Shown here: piece by piece, positions 1 through 7,559 of the stretch
How the letters are laid out: every line of letters begins with the position of its first letter
Position numbering within the stretch: position 1 is the stretch's first letter
Assembly (NCBI GenBank): GCA_964654665.1
Contig: CAZZKV010000008.1
Coordinates: 34,632 to 98,631, forward strand
From: CALCKU01 sp964654665
GTDB lineage: Bacteria; Pseudomonadota; Alphaproteobacteria; Caulobacterales; Maricaulaceae
Direction of reading: 5' to 3'
DNA length: 64,000 nt
Notes under the pieces: generated by a model
What the model was told of the DNA's origin: nothing
The model's input: only the letters and a program-made list of their open reading frames with translations
Database searches by the model: none
Translations under genes and position numbers: made by a program

Positions 1-79
1 AATCCGTGGGTTTGGGTTTGCCAACAGGGCGGGCGGCAATACGCCATTGCTGGTTCACAATGCCGCTTGATCGACTCAT
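1..79 (-). CDS. NADP-dependent oxidoreductase, MDR family (5' part only)
   Basis: Only the first 26 codons lie in the window; the gene runs off the left edge. The reading frame begins with an ATG at 79-77 whose last two bases are shared with the TGA of the upstream VOC gene (ATGA overlap), so the two are probably translationally coupled. The peptide contains N-Q-Q-W-R-I-A-A-R-P-V-G-K-P. This resembles the N-terminus of zinc-independent medium-chain reductases of the CurA/leukotriene-B4 dehydrogenase group, which reduce activated double bonds with NADPH (family knowledge). With so little sequence, the family call is an inference from that N-terminal motif and the uninterrupted frame. Confidence 0.6.
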   Translation of the reverse strand, partial: MSRSSGIVNQQWRIAARPVGKPKPTD

Positions 80-567
80 GCGGGCACTACGCCGTCAGGC
101 CAATCAATATGGGTCACTTGGTTACACTCGAAGAAATGCCCATCTCCATCCCATAGATAAGTCGACAGGAAATGCTTTATCTCGCCCTTGGCTCCGGTAG
201 TAGACCAGACTTTAGGCGCCCCGCGGGTCTTAAAACCTTTCCGGGTCGCCCGATCGTAAACATCAGCAGCATCCGAAGCAACAACAACAAAAACCGGTTT
301 CCCGTAACCCACAGTGTAATCAATATCAGGCGCAGGCATGACGGGATCCAAAAATTCCATCAGTCCAATCATCCCGATTTCATCATGTTGGAATTGTATG
401 ATAACCAACCGTAATTTATCGCCTTTTTTTCCGATAGCAAGGCCGCCGCCGCTCAGCGTAAAAGGACGGTCAAACCAGATATTTGCCCCTAAAACATCCC
501 GATAAAATTCAACTGCGCGCTCCATGTCCCGAACCATCATGGTCGTGCGTTTTACATAATTCCCCAT
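76..567 (-). CDS. VOC family (glyoxalase/bleomycin-resistance fold) protein
   Basis: 163-residue protein with a vicinal-oxygen-chelate domain. It opens with V-K-R-T-T-M-M-V-R-D-M-E-R-A-V-E-F-Y-R-D, the usual first strand and helix of this fold. A second beta-alpha-beta unit follows around residues 85-150, ending in D-G-D-G-H-F-F-E, where a metal-ligand Glu is normally found. The ATG at 567 has a good ribosome-binding site (AAAGG, 7 nt spacing). VOC proteins are metal-dependent lyases, isomerases or dioxygenases, or metal-free binding proteins; the substrate cannot be told from sequence. The gene overlaps the following MDR oxidoreductase start by 4 bases, suggesting a two-gene unit handling a small reactive metabolite (inference). 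It is divergent from the YciI-like gene, with FNR-type motifs between them. Confidence 0.85.
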   Translation of the reverse strand: MGNYVKRTTMMVRDMERAVEFYRDVLGANIWFDRPFTLSGGGLAIGKKGDKLRLVIIQFQHDEIGMIGLMEFLDPVMPAPDIDYTVGYGKPVFVVVASDAADVYDRATRKGFKTRGAPKVWSTTGAKGEIKHFLSTYLWDGDGHFFECNQVTHIDWPDGVVPA

Positions 568-629
568 ACGGACACCTTTCTATTTTACCCGGCATCTCTG
601 TTGTGGTAAAAGTTCATAGGAACGGTATG

Positions 630-659
630 TTGATATAAGTCATAATTGATATAAATCAG
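630..659. promoter_or_regulatory. tandem FNR/FixK-type operator candidates
   Basis: Two copies of TTGATATAA-(G/A)TCA lie 16 bp apart in the divergent spacer: TTGATATAAGTCAT at 630-643 and TTGATATAAATCAG at 646-659. Both follow the CRP/FNR-superfamily pattern TTGAT-N4-(A/G)TCAA, with the second matching 9 of 10 consensus positions. A 13/14-identical copy of the first occurs at 62341-62354. Sites of this type are bound by FNR, FnrL, FixK or DNR regulators responding to oxygen or NO (family knowledge). Regulation of the VOC gene, the YciI-like gene or both is inference. Confidence 0.45.
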
Positions 660-720
660 ACGCTCAACCCTGATTTAGTATAGGCTGATATCGCCCTGTA
701 ATCACGATCCAAAGAAAATT

Positions 721-1104
721 ATGTCTACGCCACCCCGTATCTCCAAATTTGAAAAAGAAACCTTTATGTTTATTTGTCTGGACGGCAAATCAACACCGCC
801 TTTGCGGGCAAAATATCTTTTTGGCCATCTTGAATACATTGAAGCCAACCATGAACATTACCGAGTGGCCGGGCCGATGCGCCGCACAGTCGATGGCGAC
901 ATATACGGAAGTTTTTTCCTCGTCGAAGCCGAAAATGAAGATGCAGCCTGGGTCTTTATGCGCGGAGACCCCTATGTCGCCTCTAACATGTATGAAAGCA
1001 TTACTGTCAGCCATGTCACACCCGCTTGCGGGGCTTTAATCGGCGGCGTCATCTGGGACCAAGACGAAATCCGTGCGAATATGGAAAAATACGCAAAAGG
1101 TTAA
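721..1104 (+). CDS. YciI-like (YCII domain) protein
   Basis: 127-residue soluble protein matching the YCII/DGPF fold. The pattern H-L-E-Y-I-E near residue 40, then A-G-P-M-R with a following G-S-F-F-L-V-E-A-E and D-A-A-W-V-F-M-R-G-D-P-Y, is the classic YciI order. Family members are small ferredoxin-like dimers with a conserved His/Asp pair; the E. coli prototype has no settled function. The first 17 residues are an unusual extension, so a later start is possible, although the next Met in frame (residue 16) has no better ribosome-binding site. The gene is monocistronic, divergent from the VOC gene, and faces the EamA exporter. Confidence 0.8.
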   Translation: MSTPPRISKFEKETFMFICLDGKSTPPLRAKYLFGHLEYIEANHEHYRVAGPMRRTVDGDIYGSFFLVEAENEDAAWVFMRGDPYVASNMYESITVSHVTPACGALIGGVIWDQDEIRANMEKYAKG

Positions 1105-1189
1105 CGGCCTTACAGGCTTCGCTCTATTTCATTTATAATGAGGCTAGAGAGCGATATATACTCCGCAAAAAGCTGCTATGCAGATGCGG

Positions 1190-2116
1190 TTATTTGAGAC
1201 GGTTTAATCGCTGAAACACACGCCCATCCATTACCAATAGACCTAGCGCGATTAAACCCATGCCCAAGGCTTGTAATCCAGAAAATGTTTCACCCAGAAT
1301 AGTCACACCTAATAATACAGCAGAAATCGGAATCAAAAATGTCACAAGTGCCGCATTGGTTGCACCGGCTGACGCGATAAGTCGGAAGTAAAGTATATAG
1401 GCAATCACAGTGCTAAAGAAAGCTAAGCCGATAATAGACCAAATGGCTTCAAAAGGCATAGACATATCGACCCATGGCTTGTCTATGATCAACATAAGAG
1501 GCAACAACATAAACGCAGCCATAGTGACTTGCCCTGTTGCTACAATTAGAGGGGATAACCCCCATTTCTTAAACCGCCGTGAATAGGCCCCTGCAAAAGC
1601 ATAAGACAAAGCCGCCCCTAAGACGGCCAATTGTCCAAACATGGATCCTGACATTCCTTTTAAGGCTTCCGGACCTATAATCATGATCGTTCCAAACAAT
1701 CCAATTATGACACCCGCTAATTTTTGCTTTGTGACGCGTTCATCAACTAATAGGGCTCCGGCAACCAATACGGTGAAAAATGGGGTTGTCGCATTAAAAA
1801 TGGAGGCAAGCCCTGAACTGATCTGCGTTTGGCCCCATACGATAAGACAAAAAGGTATGGCATTGTTTAGCAGTCCAACAATAAAGAGCGCCATCCAATG
1901 CTGCTTTGTCTTTGGTATAGCCAGTCTCAGCGCAACTATGATACCCCATAAAGCAATGGCTGCAAGGCTCACACGCATGGTTACAATTGTGAAAGGGGGC
2001 AGGTGTTTCACCAAAATTTCTACAAAGAAAAACGAGCCACCCCAAAGAATAGAAAGGCCAACTAACACGATAACGTCAGTCAGGTTCATTTGCTGATTAA
2101 TATTTTGTGTCATGCT
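1190..2116 (-). CDS. EamA/DMT-superfamily exporter
   Basis: Integral membrane protein of about 308 residues with ten hydrophobic segments arranged as two EamA repeats: roughly residues 10-145, beginning W-G-G-S-F-F, and 155-295, beginning A-L-S-Y-A. This is the drug/metabolite transporter family, whose bacterial members export amino acids, nucleobases or drugs; the substrate is not predictable. The frame is open to an ATG at 2131. The ATG at 2116 is preferred because it follows an AGAAGA element at suitable spacing, whereas the upstream ATG has no ribosome-binding site. The gene is convergent with the YciI-like gene and divergent from the secreted protein at 2259. Confidence 0.85.
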   Translation of the reverse strand, partial: SMTQNINQQMNLTDVIVLVGLSILWGGSFFFVEILVKHLPPFTIVTMRVSLAAIALWGIIVALRLAIPKTKQHWMALFIVGLLNNAIPFCLIVWGQTQISSGLASIFNATTPFFTVLVAGALLVDERVTKQKLAGVIIGLFGTIMIIGPEALKGMSGSMFGQLAVLGAALSYAFAGAYSRRFKKWGLSPLIVATGQVTMAAFMLLPLMLIIDKPWVDMSMPFEAIWSIIGLAFFSTVIAYILYFRLIASAGATNAALVTFLIPISAVLLGVTILGETFSGLQALGMGLIALGLLVMDGRVFQRLNRLK

Positions 2117-2258
2117 ATCTTCTATATTCATAGATTCAGGCTTGTCGCCGAAAATCAGGCAAAATTCACATACAAATGTAATAGGACGTGAAAGGCTGTA
2201 CGCTTGTCAATTGAATTTATATTGTTAAGACTAATACCTATAAAGAGGGAGCGGTATT

Positions 2259-2756
2259 ATGCGATATTATATAATCGGAGCGCTTTGTATTGCAGCCATA
2301 GGATACGCTCCTATTACAGCCGCGCAAAGTTATGATTTCAATAACCAGAACCGAAAAGACTTAGGATTAACCGCTGGATTTAACCTGACCCTGCCGCTGG
2401 GGCAATCCCGCAAGGATAAAACCGCGGACAAGGCCCGTATAGGGTTTCAGCTTGGTCTCAGTCAAAGATATGACGCCCCGAACCGTCCAACACCCCAATT
2501 ACGATCAACCGGTATTCTCACCCTTGGTATTAGCTTAGATGGACACCCGAGCCTATTGATGAATGGTCAAGATATTTACGCACCTTTCTTGGCCACACAC
2601 CGCACACAGGCCGATGATAACGGAGCCGAAGGTACAAACCAAACGGATGACGATAATAGAGCTAGTACCGGCACAGTTCTGGGCGCAATTGGCTTGGCCA
2701 GCGTCGTCGTTATTGGTGGTGCGGCTATTGCAATAAATAGCATTGATACAGATTAG
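2259..2756 (+). CDS. hypothetical exported protein with C-terminal membrane segment
   Basis: 165 residues, no family recognised. Residues 1-22 form a signal peptide ending in A-A-Q-S (probable cleavage after A-A/A-Q). The mature part has beta-like stretches (L-G-L-T-A-G-F-N-L-T-L-P-L and R-I-G-F-Q-L-G-L-S) that look like outer-membrane or beta-structure segments. A polar Asp/Asn/Thr-rich stretch follows (about 115-135), then a glycine/alanine/valine hydrophobic segment (about 138-158) before a short acidic tail. A strong GGAG site sits 7 nt before the ATG. It stands alone between EamA and nrdJ. A cell-envelope location is likely; the function is unknown. Confidence 0.7.
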   Translation: MRYYIIGALCIAAIGYAPITAAQSYDFNNQNRKDLGLTAGFNLTLPLGQSRKDKTADKARIGFQLGLSQRYDAPNRPTPQLRSTGILTLGISLDGHPSLLMNGQDIYAPFLATHRTQADDNGAEGTNQTDDDNRASTGTVLGAIGLASVVVIGGAAIAINSIDTD

Positions 2757-2884
2757 GGTCAGCCCTCATAATAATTACAGAGCTAGTCTTTTAGAACATT
2801 TTACTAAAAGCTACGCCCCAACAATACCCCGCCCCCATATAACACCCCATTGCCCCGCCGCAGGATAAAGCCTATCTTGGGTTT

Positions 2885-5800
2885 ATGAAGTTTAACCGTA
2901 TATTCACGCAACACGGCAAAAGCGCCTATGACGGAATTACCTTTCGTAAGGCTATGTCAGACATTCGCGCTTTGGATGGACAGATATTGTTCCATATGGA
3001 TGATATGTCTGTCCCTGAAAGCTGGTCGCAAATGGCTTGTGATATTCTGGCTCAGAAATACTTCCGCCGCGCAGGGGTACCCTCGCGCTGCAAAGCCATT
3101 GACGAAGACGATGTTCCCGACTGGCTTCGGCGCAGTGAACCGACACGTCATGCCCGCCTTGGCGGCGAAACCGATGCGCGGCAAGTCTTTGACCGTCTAG
3201 CCGGATGCTGGACCTATTGGGGATGGAAAGGCGGTTATTTTGATACGGATAAAGATGCCCGCGTTTTTTATGACGAATTGCGCTATATGCTCGCCGCCCA
3301 AATTGCGGCACCCAATAGTCCGCAATGGTTTAATTCAGGATTGCATTGGGCCTATGGATTAACAGGCACGGGCCAAGGCCATTATTACACCGATTATAAA
3401 ACCGGTACATTATGTGCTTCCGAAAATGCGTATGAGCATCCACAACCTCATGCCTGTTTTATTCAATCTGTCGCCGATGATCTTATAGCCGATGGCGGCA
3501 TTATGGATCTTTGGACGCGCGAGGCACGCCTGTTCAAATATGGCTCTGGAACAGGGTCGAATTTCTCCGGTTTACGCGGAGCCGGTGAAGCTTTATCGGG
3601 CGGCGGGACATCCTCAGGCCTAATGAGTTTTTTAAAAATTGGGGATACATCGGCGGGCGCGATTAAATCGGGCGGTACAACACGGCGTGCCGCCAAAATG
3701 GTAATTGTCGATATTGATCACCCTGACATTGAATCCTTTATCGACTGGAAATCTTCTGAAGAAATGAAAGTCGCCGCTCTTGTCGCAGGTACAAAAGTCA
3801 TAAAACGTCGCTTAACGGCGATTATGAAAGCGGGGCTTAACTGCGAGGGGCCAGAGGCTGTCTGTTTTGACCCCGCACAAAATGCGGCTTTAAAACGCGA
3901 AATGAAGGCAGCCCGGCGTGATGGTGTTCCCGACGGCGCTATTTCCCGTGCTATACAATTGGCCCGCCAAGGTATTGATACAATCGACATAGAAGACTTA
4001 AGTACAGATTGGGACAGCAAGGCCTATGCGACTGTATCCGGACAAAATGCCAATAATACTGTGCGTTTGCCCGATCAATTTCTTAAAGCTGTGCACAATG
4101 ACGAAACATGGGACTTAATCAGGCGTACAGACGGAGCCATTGCCAAATCGGTTTCAGCGCGTGATTTATGGAACCGGATTGGCCGTGCCGCTTGGGGCAG
4201 TGCCGATCCGGGCCTGCAATTCCATGATACAATCAATGCATGGAACACCTGTCCCCAAAGCGGGGCTATTACAGCGTCAAATCCGTGTTCTGAATATATG
4301 TTTCTGGATGACACAGCCTGTAACCTCGCCTCGCTTAATTTGATAAAATTCAAAACCCATGACGGCGGGTTTGACGTCAAACGCTTTGAAGCCACCTGCC
4401 GACTTTGGACAGTTGTATTGGAAATATCGGTCTTAATGGCCCAATTTCCATCACAAGCCATTGCCCAGCGGTCTTTTGAGTTTCGTACATTGGGTTTAGG
4501 CTATGCTAATCTGGGGGGACTACTTATGTCCTGCGGCATAGCCTATGACAGTACATTAGGACGGCAAGCAGCCGGCAATATCACCGCCCTTTTATCCGGA
4601 ACCGCTTATGCTGCATCCGCCGAAATGGCAAAAGAGCTGGGCGCTTTCCCGGCTCATAAAAAAAATAAAGACGCCATGTTGCGTGTCATTCAAAACCATC
4701 GCCGTGCCGCAGACGGGCGCAAGCGCTTTGACGGATTATCCTATGTGCCTATGGGACTTAAAAAATCTGATAATCCATTCGACGAGGTCCGTAGCCGTGC
4801 AGCTGCCATATGGAAACACGCCGAAACACAAGGCGCGCTTTATGGATATCGTAACGCACAAGTCAGCGTAATCGCACCGACGGGTACAATCGGCCTTGTC
4901 ATGGATTGCGATACAACGGGAATCGAGCCTGATTTTGCCCTGATAAAACACAAAAAACTCGCAGGGGGTGGATATTTTCGAATTATCAATCGGGCTGTTC
5001 CCACAGCCCTTAACACCTTGGGTTATAACGAAAAAGAGATCGCAGATATTGAACGCTATATGCTGGGGCATCGTACCTTAAAGAAGGCCCCTGGTATTAA
5101 TCACAAACAGCTCAAAGCTCGCGGGTTCAGCGACCATGAACTCGATAAATTGGAAACCATGCTCGCAGATGTTTTTGATATCCGGCCTCTTTTTAGCGTC
5201 GCTAATTTCGGTGTAGAATTTTGCCGTGAAGCTCTGGGAATGACCGCGGAACAGCTTGAAGAATTTGCCGCTAACCTCTTACCTTTCTTAGGATTTTCTT
5301 ATAGTGAACTCATGGCCGCGAATATATATTGCGTCGGCGCCATGACCGTCGAAGGCGCGCCCCATATTAAACCTGATCACCTTGCGGTATTTGATTGTGC
5401 AACCCCCTGCGGTCCAACCGGCACGCGTGTTTTATCCGCGCAAAGCCATCTGTTGATGATGGCCGCAGCCCAACCCTTTATCTCGGGTGCTATTTCAAAA
5501 ACAGTCAATATGCCATCTACAGCAAGCGTTAAACATTGCTCGGATATTTACTATAATGCTTGGACTTTAGGCCTCAAATCTATTGCCCTTTACCGGGATG
5601 GTTCTAAACTCTCACAACCTCTGAACAGTGCGGTTTTCAGTGCCGATGATCTGGACGCAATGGAAAGTGCTGATGACATCAATACAAAGGCCCGCATAGG
5701 GGCTGAGCGTATTGTCGAAAAAATCATCGAACGCGTAGTCGAAAGGCCGACAGAACGCCGCCGCCTACCTGACCGGCGTACGGGTTATATTCAAAAAGCA

Positions 5801-6529
5801 ACCATTGGCGGACATAAAGTCTATTTACATACGGGTGAATTTAAATCCGGTAAATTAGGCGAAATATTCATTGATATGCATAAAGAAGGGGCCGCCTTCC
5901 GCAGCCTGATGAATAATTTTGCTATCGCCATTTCTATTGGCTTGCAATATGGTGTGCCTTTAGAAGAATTTGTCGAAGCATATGTCTTTACACGGTTCGA
6001 ACCCTCTGGCCCTGTGACGGGTAATGATAAAATTCGTTTTGCCAATTCTATTCTTGATTATATTTTCCGTGAACTCGGTATTTCCTATCTTGGCTGGACA
6101 GATTTAGCCCATAGTACCGGCGAAGATGGGGCTCCTGATGCACTGGGTGCTGGCGCGGCAGAACGGAACCCATCCGGGCGGAATGAACCGGGGGAACAAT
6201 TACTACTGCCCGGTTATTCAAAAGGGTTTTTACGATCCGGAGCGGGCGATGATACAAATATTCTTCCCTTTGCCCGCCAAATGAAAAAACGACACGCCGA
6301 TAATGACGATCCCTTACAGCTCGATATCGAGGACAGCGCTGTTGATAGCGCTCTGGAAACTGATATCCAAAAGGCATCCGCATCAGGATTGTTTGGCACG
6401 CCCAATCAAACCTCCCGTTTCAAAGGATATACTGGTGATGCCTGCCCGGAATGCGGGCATTTTACGTTAACCCGTAATGGAACGTGCCAAAAATGCGATA
6501 CATGCGGAGCCACAACAGGGTGCTCCTAA
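2885..6529 (+). CDS. nrdJ: adenosylcobalamin-dependent ribonucleoside-diphosphate reductase (class II)
   Basis: 1214 residues, the length of the long alphaproteobacterial NrdJ. It reduces ribonucleotides to deoxyribonucleotides using a radical made from coenzyme B12, in any oxygen condition. Visible landmarks: N-S-P-Q-W-F-N early; the redox cysteine pair C191 and C479; the finger-loop motif N466-P-C468-S-E470 carrying the thiyl-radical Cys with its Asn and Glu partners; A-P-T-G-T-I-G near residue 664; a TSCPD-like domain at about 970-1090; and a C-terminal Cys cluster (C1187, C1190, C1201, C1204, C1207, C1213) that should re-reduce the active site or bind zinc. The N-terminus M-K-F-N-R-I-F-T fits relatives, although the ribosome-binding site is weak. 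No cobalamin riboswitch is seen upstream, and no class I reductase lies in the window. Confidence 0.97.
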   Translation: MKFNRIFTQHGKSAYDGITFRKAMSDIRALDGQILFHMDDMSVPESWSQMACDILAQKYFRRAGVPSRCKAIDEDDVPDWLRRSEPTRHARLGGETDARQVFDRLAGCWTYWGWKGGYFDTDKDARVFYDELRYMLAAQIAAPNSPQWFNSGLHWAYGLTGTGQGHYYTDYKTGTLCASENAYEHPQPHACFIQSVADDLIADGGIMDLWTREARLFKYGSGTGSNFSGLRGAGEALSGGGTSSGLMSFLKIGDTSAGAIKSGGTTRRAAKMVIVDIDHPDIESFIDWKSSEEMKVAALVAGTKVIKRRLTAIMKAGLNCEGPEAVCFDPAQNAALKREMKAARRDGVPDGAISRAIQLARQGIDTIDIEDLSTDWDSKAYATVSGQNANNTVRLPDQFLKAVHNDETWDLIRRTDGAIAKSVSARDLWNRIGRAAWGSADPGLQFHDTINAWNTCPQSGAITASNPCSEYMFLDDTACNLASLNLIKFKTHDGGFDVKRFEATCRLWTVVLEISVLMAQFPSQAIAQRSFEFRTLGLGYANLGGLLMSCGIAYDSTLGRQAAGNITALLSGTAYAASAEMAKELGAFPAHKKNKDAMLRVIQNHRRAADGRKRFDGLSYVPMGLKKSDNPFDEVRSRAAAIWKHAETQGALYGYRNAQVSVIAPTGTIGLVMDCDTTGIEPDFALIKHKKLAGGGYFRIINRAVPTALNTLGYNEKEIADIERYMLGHRTLKKAPGINHKQLKARGFSDHELDKLETMLADVFDIRPLFSVANFGVEFCREALGMTAEQLEEFAANLLPFLGFSYSELMAANIYCVGAMTVEGAPHIKPDHLAVFDCATPCGPTGTRVLSAQSHLLMMAAAQPFISGAISKTVNMPSTASVKHCSDIYYNAWTLGLKSIALYRDGSKLSQPLNSAVFSADDLDAMESADDINTKARIGAERIVEKIIERVVERPTERRRLPDRRTGYIQKATIGGHKVYLHTGEFKSGKLGEIFIDMHKEGAAFRSLMNNFAIAISIGLQYGVPLEEFVEAYVFTRFEPSGPVTGNDKIRFANSILDYIFRELGISYLGWTDLAHSTGEDGAPDALGAGAAERNPSGRNEPGEQLLLPGYSKGFLRSGAGDDTNILPFARQMKKRHADNDDPLQLDIEDSAVDSALETDIQKASASGLFGTPNQTSRFKGYTGDACPECGHFTLTRNGTCQKCDTCGATTGCS

Positions 6530-6628
6530 GGCTTGGCTTGTAAAAAAATAGAGACCTTACTGTAAAAATTCGGATTTATTACGTGAATTTTACTACCGAA
6601 ATCACATAATCGGTTCTATAAGTACTCT

Positions 6629-7543
6629 ATGAAAATTGCGGCTTGTATAAAAATCATTGCTTTGTCAGTGAGTCTTATCTCTTTGGCACAATCAGCTTTT
6701 GGCCAAATTCGTATTAACCAAAGACTACATAGCACGGCTGGATCATGCTCTGGATGCGACCTATCCAAAACAACTATGAATGGTCTGAAAATTCATGATT
6801 CTGACTTCTCTAGTTCTCTTTTTAATGGATCAAACCTCTCTGGAGCCAGCTTTGACCGCTCAAACCTATCCGGCGCGCATTTTAAAAAAGCGCTGCTACT
6901 ACGAGCCGAAGGCCGACAAGTCAATATGTCCGGTGCCGATTTTCGCGACACAACATGGACTGAAGCCAGCCTTCTGGAAACAAATTTTAAACAAGCGAAT
7001 TTATACCGTGCAGACTTAACCCGCACAACGTTTAATAAATCTGACTTTTCCGGTGCCAGCTTGATTGGGGCCATCGCTCCGGATTCTAAATTTAAAGACA
7101 CACATTTTGTTGGCGCACGGCTCGACCACGTCAATTTGAAAAATGCCGATCTTTCGCGCGGGATATTCCACGATGCGAAATTTGGGAATGCTATATTGCT
7201 GGGTGCTAATTTGGATGGGGCTGACTTCTCATCTGCGGATTTATCACAGGCTCAAGGGCTTAAACAAGAGCAACTGGATGAAGCTTGCGGCAATATGAAT
7301 ACGGTTCTGCCTGTCGGTCTCTCCGTCGCCTACTGCAAAGCCAATGATTTCCAAACCCATAGTAATATAGATCATCATAAATTACCGCCGCATATGAAAC
7401 GTGCTGCTGCCGATCTGGATGAGGCTATGGCGACTCTTGAAAAACTTATGTCCGACCCACCGGAGTCAAAAAAGAAGCTAAAACGTAAATTGCAAGCCAT
7501 TCACGCTGATTTAGCGGCCAGCCGCAAAGCCATTGAACGCTAA
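6629..7543 (+). CDS. secreted pentapeptide-repeat protein
   Basis: 304 residues. Residues 1-25 are a signal peptide ending in A-F-G-Q. About residues 45-215 consist of pentapeptide repeats of the A-(D/N)-L/F-X-X type (for example F-N-G-S-N-L-S-G-A-S-F and G-A-N-L-D-G-A-D-F), which fold into a right-handed quadrilateral beta-helix. The C-terminal 70 residues are charged and helical, ending in a Lys-rich coiled-coil-like segment. A Cys pair C-S-G-C at about 38-41 precedes the repeats. A short invariant C-terminal cap (Q-G-L-K-Q-E-Q-L-D-E-A-C-G) often follows such repeats. Export suggests a periplasmic role rather than the gyrase-protection role of cytosolic Qnr/MfpA proteins (inference). The gene is convergent with aspS with a 16-bp gap. 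Confidence 0.85.
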   Translation: MKIAACIKIIALSVSLISLAQSAFGQIRINQRLHSTAGSCSGCDLSKTTMNGLKIHDSDFSSSLFNGSNLSGASFDRSNLSGAHFKKALLLRAEGRQVNMSGADFRDTTWTEASLLETNFKQANLYRADLTRTTFNKSDFSGASLIGAIAPDSKFKDTHFVGARLDHVNLKNADLSRGIFHDAKFGNAILLGANLDGADFSSADLSQAQGLKQEQLDEACGNMNTVLPVGLSVAYCKANDFQTHSNIDHHKLPPHMKRAAADLDEAMATLEKLMSDPPESKKKLKRKLQAIHADLAASRKAIER

Positions 7544-7559
7544 TCAACAGTCCGCCTTA

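Noticed and set aside
5990..6005. GGTTCGAACC-like T-arm sequence suggesting a tRNA
   Set aside because: It lies inside nrdJ coding sequence and no cloverleaf can be built around it.
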